A DNA stretch of 6,826 nt from Spirochaetaceae bacterium (GTDB lineage: Bacteria > Spirochaetota > Spirochaetia > DSM-2461), in contig JAEINM010000226.1 of the NCBI GenBank assembly GCA_016342385.1, positions 1 through 6,826 on the forward strand. Direction: 5' to 3'. The notes beneath the pieces were generated by a model. That model did not search any database and had not been told where the DNA came from. It saw only the letters and a program-made list of their open reading frames with translations. Of this stretch, positions 1 through 6,528 are shown in pieces (within the stretch, counting starts at the first letter, position 1; each line of letters begins with the position of its first letter). The position numbers and the translations under genes were made by a program.

Positions 1-2323
1 TCTTATGGTCATGTGCGTTATTGTATTTTCAGGAATTGGTAAAATAGGTGCTTTGGTTTTAATTATCATGACGAACCTTATATGGCTGTATCTTCTGTAT
101 CAGACCATCTTAAAAAAAATATGGAATTTACAGACTTTCTTTTCATCTTTCCAGGGTGGAGATACGGACCTGAGTAAAAGGCTGCCGGTAGAAACACTAA
201 ATGAGATAGGGGACTTTTCTTCCCGATTTAATATCTTTATGTCGCAATTGCACGAGATTGTATTCGAATTAAAAAATGTCGCGGGATTCAGTGAAAAAAT
301 TGGTCAGAATCTGACGAAAAATATCACAGAGATTGAAAATGAGTTTAAACAGATCAGAGAGGAAACAAGTGGTCTGTCCTTTAATAATCAGGAATTAAAT
401 CAGGCTATTGAAAAAACTCAGAATGCCACAAATATTATTACCACATCGGTCAATTTTATTGCCAATAAGATAAATGACCAGTCTTCAGCTGTAGAAGAAT
501 CTTCTGCAGCGGTAGAAGAGCTCATCTCCTCTATTCTCAATATCAATAATGTCTCTTCGAGCAAGCTGGAAACAGTCAATAATCTGGTAGAGCTGGTTCG
601 GAATGGTGAGAAAAATATGGAGGATACTGTTGAATCTATTCTTCGCATATCCAATACGGTTGATATCATTCAGGAATTTATTGAGGTCATAAACGGAGTG
701 GCTTCCCAGACGAATCTCCTGGCCATGAATGCTGCCATTGAAGCAGCTCATGCCGGTGAGGCGGGTAAGGGATTCGGTGTTGTCGCTGATGAAATTAGAA
801 AGTTGGCTGAGACCACCACGGAGAATGCCAAAAATATCGGCCAGAATATCAGTACAATCATCACCAATATAGATTCCGCCGTTGATTATACCAAGAAAAC
901 TGATATTTCCATGAAAGACATGACCTTAGGCATTGATGAGGTGTCAAAGAGCATGAGAGAGATAATCGACAGCATGAAAGAGATGTCCGCCGGTTCAGAA
1001 GAGATGACTCAGGCACTTGCCGAACTGGTCACAATTACAGGAGATGTAAAGGAGTCCAGTGGTAAGATCATCGATGAGTCTTTAATTATCAATTCAACCA
1101 TGAAATCAGTCTCCGAGCTTTCCAGAAAAACCAATCAGGCGACCATTGACATTGATAATTCTACAAGAACTGTTGAAAAGAGTATATCCGTATCAAATAA
1201 CCTCGGAACTGATAACTTTAATTATATCGAGATTATGAAAAAGAATATCAGCCGTTTTACCATCATCGATATATCCAATCTGCGCTCCGTTGATAACCAG
1301 TTATTAATTCAATGGGATGCCAAGCAGAAAGAGATCCCCCAGAGGCCTGCTAATCCCTCTTCCTATGACAAAGATGATGAAAAATTCTGGTTTGACTACG
1401 AGTATGCCGGTTGGAACATTGAAAAAACCAATATCCCCGATCCTCCCGCCGATGGTATTGAAGATAAGAACATCCTACTCCTCGAGTCCTGCGATCATCC
1501 TTATCATCTGGCCTATCGCAGAGGTGCACAGAAAATTGCCGATGCTTATGGCGTTAATCTCACATGGCTCAATGCTATGTATTCAACTGAAACTCAGTCT
1601 AAACAGGTCAAAGAGGCTATTCATAAAAAACCGGACCTGGTCATTGTCACTCCGACCAGTGCAGTGGAAAGTACTAAGTGGTTTAGAAAACTGAATGAGG
1701 CGGGAATCCCGACAATCGGTAGTAACACCACTCCCGAAGATGAAGGATTTCGCTATATTCTCGGGTGGACAGGGCCCGATGACTGGTCTCAATTCCGATT
1801 ACTTGCCAGAGACTTTGCCAAGAGGATGAATTATCAGGGTGATTATGCTGTCTTAAGGCATATCAAAGGAAATTCCAATTATATAAGCCGAACCCATTCG
1901 ATTGTTACCGAATTGAAAAAAATAGCCCCGGAAATGAAATGTGTTGAAATGGAATCCGCAGTCGAATACGACCAGATGAAAAAAATAACGGCTTCCTGGC
2001 TGAGGAAACACGGTGACTCCCTTAAAGGTTTTGTCAGCTCTGAGCCGGGAGACGGTGTTAAAGGGATGTGTGAAGCTGTCGAGGAATCGGGGAGAACCGA
2101 TATTGTTCTGGTTTCCGCGGGAAACAGCCTGGCCACACAGGATCTGGTGAAAGCTGACCGGCTTCATTCAATCACCTATCAGAGTGCCGAGGCCGATGGT
2201 GCCCTGAGTATGAAGATGGCGGTGGACTGGTTCAATGGAATTCAGATTCCTCCGGCCAGATACCTTCCGGGTCAGCTGATTACGAAAGATAATGTCGATC
2301 AGTTTTATCCTACTCAGTGGTAA
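1..2323 (+). CDS. Methyl-accepting chemotaxis protein with C-terminal periplasmic-binding-protein domain (5'-partial)
   Basis: This is the membrane chemoreceptor that controls CheA/CheW signalling to the flagella, here with an extra ligand-binding domain. The frame is open through the left edge; the first in-frame ATG is at 5, with no visible ribosome site. The gene probably starts upstream and also encodes a first membrane helix and a sensor domain. Numbering from that ATG: hydrophobic helix 14-33; HAMP about 35-88 (LSKRLP, NEIGDFSSRFN); long signalling coiled coil about 90-400 with hairpin tip QTNLLAMNAAIEAAHAGE starting at Q235; likely methylation glutamates E164/E165, E171/E172 and E332/E333. 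A linker of about 80 residues follows, then a type I periplasmic-binding-protein domain at 488-772. Its hallmarks are the KNILLLES strand, DLVIVTPTSA, AGIPTIGSNT and the closing GQLITKDNVDQFYP. No second membrane helix or signal peptide precedes this domain, so it should be cytoplasmic. No CheR-binding pentapeptide is seen at the end. Domain calls are strong; the ligand, probably a sugar or similar small molecule, is inferred. Confidence 0.93.
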   Translation, partial: LMVMCVIVFSGIGKIGALVLIIMTNLIWLYLLYQTILKKIWNLQTFFSSFQGGDTDLSKRLPVETLNEIGDFSSRFNIFMSQLHEIVFELKNVAGFSEKIGQNLTKNITEIENEFKQIREETSGLSFNNQELNQAIEKTQNATNIITTSVNFIANKINDQSSAVEESSAAVEELISSILNINNVSSSKLETVNNLVELVRNGEKNMEDTVESILRISNTVDIIQEFIEVINGVASQTNLLAMNAAIEAAHAGEAGKGFGVVADEIRKLAETTTENAKNIGQNISTIITNIDSAVDYTKKTDISMKDMTLGIDEVSKSMREIIDSMKEMSAGSEEMTQALAELVTITGDVKESSGKIIDESLIINSTMKSVSELSRKTNQATIDIDNSTRTVEKSISVSNNLGTDNFNYIEIMKKNISRFTIIDISNLRSVDNQLLIQWDAKQKEIPQRPANPSSYDKDDEKFWFDYEYAGWNIEKTNIPDPPADGIEDKNILLLESCDHPYHLAYRRGAQKIADAYGVNLTWLNAMYSTETQSKQVKEAIHKKPDLVIVTPTSAVESTKWFRKLNEAGIPTIGSNTTPEDEGFRYILGWTGPDDWSQFRLLARDFAKRMNYQGDYAVLRHIKGNSNYISRTHSIVTELKKIAPEMKCVEMESAVEYDQMKKITASWLRKHGDSLKGFVSSEPGDGVKGMCEAVEESGRTDIVLVSAGNSLATQDLVKADRLHSITYQSAEADGALSMKMAVDWFNGIQIPPARYLPGQLITKDNVDQFYPTQW

Positions 2324-2981
2324 GCAGGCTATAGAGTTCTTCTCTATGGCTATACATGGGCATATGATCACTTTTTAGAGTGTGAAATATCCATTTGTTT
2401 TCTCTGATTCTCCCGGCGGTCTTTTCCAGTATGGGAGTGAAGGTCCACAGGGGGTCTTTTTCAATGCATTCAATATACACCGGATTGAGACTCAGTAGAT
2501 TTTTTTCACTGTAATCAACGGCGGTAAATAGAGTCCCCATGGGGTGGCTGCGGTACCTGGCATCGGTTTCAAAAAAAGGGGGAATCATATTATTTTTTCC
2601 CATAACATCACTATAGGATTCTATTTGTCTGGTGATTTTTTCCCCGGCTATATCAATAAAGGCCTGTCCCGGTTCGGGAACAAAGGCATCTATATAGACC
2701 AGTCTGTTTATCCTGTCTGTATATTTTCCCGCCAGAGCTGTCGCAGTCATCCCTCCAAAACTGAAGGCCGCGATATTAAGGGGATTCTTGTACTCTTCAA
2801 TAATCCGGGAAGCATGTTCTATGAAATCATAAAGATTTATATTCCTTCCATCCATGACTCCCATTCCGGGAAAATCCGGTGTAAAAGAGGTGATCTGCTG
2901 TTCTTTCAGTCTTTTTACCAGGGGATTCCATTGCCAGGGACCACCCCATCCTCCATGTATAAATAACCAGCCCGTTTTCAT
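2310..2981 (-). CDS. Alpha/beta-fold hydrolase (esterase-like)
   Basis: A 223-residue cytoplasmic alpha/beta hydrolase with no signal peptide or membrane helix. It opens with a core strand and the oxyanion-hole loop (GWLFIHGGWGG, residues 4-14), then TPDFPGMG at 34-41. The nucleophile elbow is AFSFGG with Ser74, and the likely catalytic His206 lies in SDHMPM. YIDAFVPEPG at 97-105 resembles the EstC, hydroxynitrile-lyase and plant methylesterase group within alpha/beta hydrolases. The catalytic acid could not be assigned with confidence. Length is slightly short for the group (about 230-270). The ATG at 2979-2981 is chosen because it places the first core strand at the N-terminus; the purine-rich AGAGAAAGAG upstream is a weak ribosome site. 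It is transcribed alone, divergent from the fatty-acid operon, and its TAG overlaps the chemoreceptor's 3' end by 14 bp. The substrate is unknown; ester or lactone hydrolysis is the family default. Confidence 0.88.
   Translation of the reverse strand: MKTGWLFIHGGWGGPWQWNPLVKRLKEQQITSFTPDFPGMGVMDGRNINLYDFIEHASRIIEEYKNPLNIAAFSFGGMTATALAGKYTDRINRLVYIDAFVPEPGQAFIDIAGEKITRQIESYSDVMGKNNMIPPFFETDARYRSHPMGTLFTAVDYSEKNLLSLNPVYIECIEKDPLWTFTPILEKTAGRIRENKWIFHTLKSDHMPMYSHREELYSLLTTE
2328..2350. terminator. Hairpin just after the chemoreceptor stop codon, possible transcript-end structure
   Basis: Arms GCTATAGAG (2328-2336) and CTCTATGGC (2342-2350) pair over nine positions with one G-T wobble around a 5-nt loop. 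The hairpin begins 4 nt after the TAA of the chemoreceptor and lies inside the last codons of the convergent hydrolase gene. No T-rich run follows on either strand, so it does not fit a classical intrinsic terminator. It could instead stabilise an mRNA 3' end or assist termination of the two facing transcripts. No other terminator-like structure was seen where the two genes meet. Confidence 0.35.
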
Positions 2982-3072
2982 AAAATCAAATTACTCTTTC
3001 TCTTTTCTATAGGTCAACAGGTCCCGGTGTGAGCGAATGTTCATTTTATAAAATTTTCAAAAGAGAGTGACC

Positions 3073-3101
3073 ATTCTATTGAAATATGGTAAAAAAGTGA
3101 A
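3073..3101 (-). promoter_or_regulatory. Candidate promoter for the hydrolase gene
   Basis: On the minus strand, TTCACT (3096-3101) and TAGAAT (3073-3078) are separated by 17 bp, matching the sigma-70 consensus at 4/6 and 5/6 positions. Transcription would start near 3066, giving a leader of about 85 nt before the hydrolase ATG. The -35 element overlaps the left arm of the dyad at 3098-3118. The region is AT-rich, so chance matches are likely. Confidence 0.25.
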
Positions 3102-3118
3102 AATTCCAAAGATTTTCA
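3098..3118. repeat. Inverted repeat between the divergent promoters, possible operator
   Basis: TGAAAAT (3098-3104) and ATTTTCA (3112-3118) are perfect 7-bp complements separated by 7 bp. The dyad sits between the divergent hydrolase and acyltransferase genes, overlapping the candidate minus-strand -35 and ending just before the candidate plus-strand -35. This is a plausible site for a dimeric regulator acting on both genes. No known operator was recognised, and 7-bp AT-rich arms can arise by chance. Confidence 0.25.
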
Positions 3119-3121
3119 TCC

Positions 3122-3150
3122 TTGATTCTGCTGGTGGCAAGCAGTAATAT
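3122..3150 (+). promoter_or_regulatory. Candidate promoter for the acyltransferase-fab operon
   Basis: TTGATT (3122-3127) and TAATAT (3145-3150) are separated by exactly 17 bp and match the sigma-70 consensus at 4/6 positions each. The start point would fall near 3157, leaving a leader of about 50 nt before the ATG at 3208. The 17-bp spacer is itself a small dyad, CTGCT (3128-3132) and AGCAG (3140-3144). No alternative pair with correct spacing looked better, but the match is modest. Confidence 0.3.
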
Positions 3151-3207
3151 ACATAACTGTTATTGAATTTAATGAATCTATAGTCAGCAACCTGGGGAGA
3201 AGAGCGA

Positions 3208-4338
3208 ATGTCAGACGAGATTAAGATAGTTCCCGTTTTAACAAAAAAAGAGTTGAAGCTGTTTATCAGGTTCCCATGGAAAGTATATCGCGGGGAAAAA
3301 AAATATGAAAATTGGGTTCCTCCTCTATTGGTGGATCAGAATGATCAGTTCAATAGAAAGAAAAATTTATTTTTTAAACATGCTGAATTACAACCCTTTC
3401 TAGCCTATAAAAATGGAGTCGTGTCAGGAAGAATCGCTGCCATTATTGATTTTAATTATGTTGATTATCAAAAAGACGAAAGTGGCTTCTTTGGATATTT
3501 TGAAAGCTTTGATGATGAAGCCGTGGCCCGAGCTTTATTTAAAGCTGCAGAAAAGTGGGTTCTTGAAAAAGGTTATAAAAGAATCATCGGTCCTATGAAT
3601 CCTTCAACGGGGAATTCAATTGGAACGCTTATCGACTCTTATGATACTCCCCCTATTATTGAAATGGGGTATAACAGAGAATATTATCCCTCCTTAATAG
3701 AAAAGTGCGGGTACGGAAAATCCAAAGATCTTCTATGTTATGTAATGGATGAATCTCTAAAATTATCTGATAAAATGCTCAGAGTGGCAGAACTTGTTAA
3801 AAAAAGACATAACATATCAATCCGCTCAGTGAAAATAAAAGATTGGGATACGATAATTCCTATATTCCGAAACATTTACAATGAAGCATGGGCTGATAAC
3901 TGGGGATTTGTTCCCTGGGATGAAGAGGAGTTTGAACATCTAGCTAAAGATCTTAAAATGTACGTATTCCCAGAGCTTGTATTAATAGCTTATATGGGAG
4001 ATGAGCCTGTTGGTTTCACCATCCCTATACCTGACTTTAATCAGATCCTTGTCAAAATGAATGGCCGATTATTTCCTACAGGTTTAATCAGATTATTATC
4101 GGGTAAGAAAAAAATTGATATGATTAGGGTTGCCATGCTGGGAGTTAAGAAAAAAGCACACAATAAAGGCATCGATGCTGCTCTTGTAAAAGAGATTTAT
4201 GAGCGTGGAGAAAAAATAGGGATGAAAGGTTCTGAACTCTCCTGGATATTGGAAGATAATATGCCTCTGATAAACCTTTTGGATAGCTGGGGTGCAACAC
4301 AATACCGAAAATACAGAATCTATGAAAAAAGTATATAG
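3208..4338 (+). CDS. Double-GNAT acyltransferase-like protein, first tandem copy
   Basis: A 376-residue soluble protein of a widespread, poorly characterised GNAT-fold family usually annotated only as N-acetyltransferase or hypothetical. Family hallmarks in order: FPWKVYRGE and WVPPL (22-40); an N-terminal half with GRIAAI (74-79), FFGYFE (94-99), GPMNP (128-132) and YNREYYPSLIEKCGY (154-168); a C-terminal GNAT half with NEAWADNWGFVP (225-236), PVGF, MNGRLFPTGL (284-293), the acyl-donor loop region around AHNKG (317-321), and ELSWILEDN plus YRIYEK near the end. The two-lobed layout recalls other tandem-GNAT N-acyltransferases. The ATG is preceded by GGGGAG at 8-nt spacing. It is first in a probable operon with its paralogue, fabD and a fabF-like gene, which suggests an acyl-ACP or acyl-CoA donor. 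The acceptor is unknown; the context association is inference. Confidence 0.85.
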   Translation: MSDEIKIVPVLTKKELKLFIRFPWKVYRGEKKYENWVPPLLVDQNDQFNRKKNLFFKHAELQPFLAYKNGVVSGRIAAIIDFNYVDYQKDESGFFGYFESFDDEAVARALFKAAEKWVLEKGYKRIIGPMNPSTGNSIGTLIDSYDTPPIIEMGYNREYYPSLIEKCGYGKSKDLLCYVMDESLKLSDKMLRVAELVKKRHNISIRSVKIKDWDTIIPIFRNIYNEAWADNWGFVPWDEEEFEHLAKDLKMYVFPELVLIAYMGDEPVGFTIPIPDFNQILVKMNGRLFPTGLIRLLSGKKKIDMIRVAMLGVKKKAHNKGIDAALVKEIYERGEKIGMKGSELSWILEDNMPLINLLDSWGATQYRKYRIYEKSI

Positions 4339-4384
4339 GAAAAGATATATAAATGAAATCCGAATATAAAATCTTAGCAAATGT

Positions 4385-4388
4385 GGAG
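4385..4388 (+). promoter_or_regulatory. Ribosome binding site that sets the start of the second acyltransferase copy
   Basis: GGAG lies 8 nt before the ATG at 4397. A GTG at 4388 in the same frame overlaps this GGAG and would have no ribosome site of its own. The protein from 4397 (MPEEITVIPV) also aligns from its first residue with the upstream paralogue (MSDEIKIVPV). ATG 4397 is therefore preferred. Confidence 0.7.
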
Positions 4389-4396
4389 TGAACCTT

Positions 4397-5530
4397 ATGC
4401 CTGAAGAAATAACAGTAATTCCTGTATCTACAAAAAAGGAGTTGAAAAAATTTATTCTGTTCCCATGGGATATCTATCGTGGAGAGAATAAATATGAAAA
4501 CTGGGTACCTCCACTAATAATGGATCAGAAGGATCAGTTTAACAGGGAGAAAAATCCTTTTTTTAAACATGCCGATCTACAAGCGTTCCTCGCTTATAAG
4601 GATGGGAAATTATCGGGAAGAATAGCGGCAATAATTGATCACAGTTTTGTCGAATATCAAAAGGAAGAAGTCGGATTTTTTGGATATTTCGAGTGTTTTA
4701 ATGACGACCTTGTTGCTGAGGCCTTATTTAAAGCTGCTGAAGAATGGGTCAAAGAAAAAGGATATAAAAGAATTACCGGACCTATGAATCCGACAACTGG
4801 AAAAAGTATTGGAACTCTTATCGATACCTTTGATATACCACCTATTATTGAGATGGGGTATAACGCTGAATATTATCCCGCTTTAATTGAAAAATGCGGT
4901 TATGGAAAGTCTAAAGACTTGCTTTGTTATATTATGAATACAGCAACTCTCAGGTTATCTGACAAAATGATCAGAGTCGCTGAGCTTGTAAAAAAACGTT
5001 ATAATATTTCCGTCCGTTCTCTGGATATGAAGGAATGGGATAAAACTATTCCTTTACTCCGCAGCATATACAATGAAGCCTGGGCGGATAACTGGGGATT
5101 TGTTCCTTTTAATAAGGAAGAATTTGATCATCTTGCTAAAGATCTTAAAATGATAGTTAATCCCGATCTGGTTCTGATTGCCTATATGGGTGATGAGCCC
5201 GTTGGTTTTACTATCCCACTACCGGATTTTAATCAGATATTTATAAAAATGAATGGTCGTCTTTTTCCGACAGGTCTATTCAAATTGCTAAGTGGAAAGA
5301 AAAAGATTGATATACTTAGAACCGCTATTCTCGGTGTTAAGAAAATAGCACATAATAAAGGTATAGATGCTGTTCTTGTTAAAGAGATCTATGAACGTGG
5401 TGAGAAATTAGGCATGAAAGGTTCGGAGCTTTCATGGATTTTAGAAGATAATATGGCTCTTGTTAACCTCCTGGAAGGGTGGGGAGCCGAGCATTATAGA
5501 ACATATAGAATTTACGATAAGAAAATTTAA
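4397..5530 (+). CDS. Double-GNAT acyltransferase-like protein, second tandem copy
   Basis: A 377-residue paralogue of the preceding gene, about 77% identical by hand alignment, collinear over its full length with a single-residue gap near residue 183. All family hallmarks are kept: WVPPL, GRIAAI, FFGYFE, GPMNP, YNAEYYPALIEKCGY, NEAWADNWGFVP, MNGRLFPTGL, AHNKG, ELSWILEDN and a YRIYDK ending. Differences concentrate in the first 20 residues, in the segment after FFGYFE, and around residues 200-220, leaving the probable core intact. It begins 58 nt after the first copy and ends 15 nt before fabD, so co-transcription with fabD is likely. No frameshift or lost motif suggests decay. As with its neighbour, an acyl transfer role is inferred from fold and location; the substrate is not known. 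Confidence 0.85.
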   Translation: MPEEITVIPVSTKKELKKFILFPWDIYRGENKYENWVPPLIMDQKDQFNREKNPFFKHADLQAFLAYKDGKLSGRIAAIIDHSFVEYQKEEVGFFGYFECFNDDLVAEALFKAAEEWVKEKGYKRITGPMNPTTGKSIGTLIDTFDIPPIIEMGYNAEYYPALIEKCGYGKSKDLLCYIMNTATLRLSDKMIRVAELVKKRYNISVRSLDMKEWDKTIPLLRSIYNEAWADNWGFVPFNKEEFDHLAKDLKMIVNPDLVLIAYMGDEPVGFTIPLPDFNQIFIKMNGRLFPTGLFKLLSGKKKIDILRTAILGVKKIAHNKGIDAVLVKEIYERGEKLGMKGSELSWILEDNMALVNLLEGWGAEHYRTYRIYDKKI

Positions 5531-5545
5531 ATAGAGGTTAATTTA

Positions 5546-6472
5546 ATGAAAACATGTTTTCTATTTCCCGGTCAGGGAGCACAGTATCCAGGGATGGGTA
5601 AAGATTTATGGGAAAATAGTGAAGTTGTAAAAGATCTGTTTAAAACAGTTAGTGCAATAAGTGGTAAAAATATGGAATCTTTACTTTTTGAAGGTTCTGA
5701 AGAAGATTTAAAAGCTACTGATAATACTCAGCTGGCTGTAACGCTGGTCAATGTAAGTACCAGTCTTGTTTTAAAAGAGAAAGGTGTTGAACCCCAGGGG
5801 TGCGCAGGACATAGTTTAGGAGAATATTCCGCTTTATGGCAGGCCGGTGTTCTCAGTACAGAGGATCTTTTTAAAATAGTAAAGATTCGTGGGGAAGTCA
5901 TGGAAAAAACATGCCGGACTCTCCACACACCCGAAGGCAGTCCCGGAATGGCTGCTGTAGTTGGAATCAGTTCTGATGAAGTGAAAAAAGCTCTGGAAAA
6001 GGTTCCCGGGAAAATTTTTATGGCTAACGACAACAGCCCGATTCAGACAGTTATTGCCGGGGAGGGAAAAGCTATAGAAGCTGCCCAGGCTATAATGGAT
6101 GAAGCCGGTGCTATGAAATATGTGATTCTGAAAGTAGCCGGCCCCTTTCACTCTCCCATGATGGATTCAGCCCGTTTGGAATTTGAAGAAAAAATTAAAG
6201 ATTTTACTTTTAATGACCCCAGAATACCTGTGTACAGCAATGTTACGGGGAAAAAAATCATCAGTGGTGAAGAAGCAAAAAAACTTACAGGGCAACAGAT
6301 TATCTCTCCTGTTTTATGGGTATCTGATGAGAGTGCTATTCTGGAAGACTCATATGAAAGAATCCTGGAGACAGGACCTGGCATGGTCTTAAGAGGACTT
6401 TGGAAATCATTTCATCGCGCTATGAAATGTATACCTGTTGGTAAGTACGATGCTATTGAGGCATTGGGCTGA
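5546..6472 (+). CDS. fabD: Malonyl-CoA:ACP transacylase
   Basis: FabD moves the malonyl group from malonyl-CoA to the phosphopantetheine arm of acyl carrier protein, supplying the extender unit for type II fatty acid synthesis in the cytoplasm. At 308 residues it has the usual length. Visible hallmarks: FPGQGAQYPGMG at 7-18; nucleophile Ser90 in AGHSLGEYSAL; Arg115 in KIRGEVME, which binds the malonyl carboxylate; catalytic His202 in AGPFHSPMM; and Gln251 before SPVLW, matching the conserved glutamine of the E. coli enzyme. The ATG follows AGAGG at 8-nt spacing. It lies 15 nt after the second acyltransferase-like gene and 56 nt before a ketosynthase gene, as part of a fatty-acid operon. Nothing in the active site looks degraded. 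Stand-alone length, lack of linked domains and gene context favour fatty acid synthesis over a polyketide transacylase. Confidence 0.96.
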   Translation: MKTCFLFPGQGAQYPGMGKDLWENSEVVKDLFKTVSAISGKNMESLLFEGSEEDLKATDNTQLAVTLVNVSTSLVLKEKGVEPQGCAGHSLGEYSALWQAGVLSTEDLFKIVKIRGEVMEKTCRTLHTPEGSPGMAAVVGISSDEVKKALEKVPGKIFMANDNSPIQTVIAGEGKAIEAAQAIMDEAGAMKYVILKVAGPFHSPMMDSARLEFEEKIKDFTFNDPRIPVYSNVTGKKIISGEEAKKLTGQQIISPVLWVSDESAILEDSYERILETGPGMVLRGLWKSFHRAMKCIPVGKYDAIEALG

Positions 6473-6528
6473 AATCTGTATTATAGACAGATAAATAAAA
6501 GAACATAAGATTAAGGGATATATACTAT

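Noticed and set aside
1853..2167. A minus-strand open frame of 104 codons inside the chemoreceptor gene
   Set aside because: It is fully antisense to the well-supported binding-protein domain and shows no recognisable motif or ribosome site.
3043..3054. Perfect palindrome ATTTTATAAAAT upstream of the hydrolase gene
   Set aside because: It is low-complexity AT sequence in an AT-rich spacer, so symmetry here is expected by chance.
3057..3119. A 20-codon minus-strand reading frame (MKIFGIFTFL start) in the divergent intergenic region
   Set aside because: The only ribosome-like AAGGA abuts the ATG with no spacing, the product is very short, and its first codons are simply the dyad at 3098-3118.
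3067..3147. A 26-codon plus-strand reading frame starting at GTG in the same intergenic region
   Set aside because: It has no spaced ribosome site, a non-ATG start, and would overlap both candidate promoters; it looks like a chance open frame.
3031..3211. Direct repeat of GAGCGAATGT at 3031-3040 and 3202-3211
   Set aside because: A single 10-bp repeat pair is expected many times in a window of this size, and only the second copy carries a real start codon.
4353..4391. A 12-codon reading frame (MKSEYKILANVE) between the two acyltransferase-like genes, possible leader peptide
   Set aside because: It is too short to judge, its ribosome site is poorly spaced, it has no run of regulatory codons, and no attenuator hairpin accompanies it.
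6474..6492. Inverted repeat ATCTGT-N7-ACAGAT after fabD, as a possible terminator
   Set aside because: The stem is only 6 bp and AT-rich, and no T-run follows; it is too weak to separate fabD from the ketosynthase gene.
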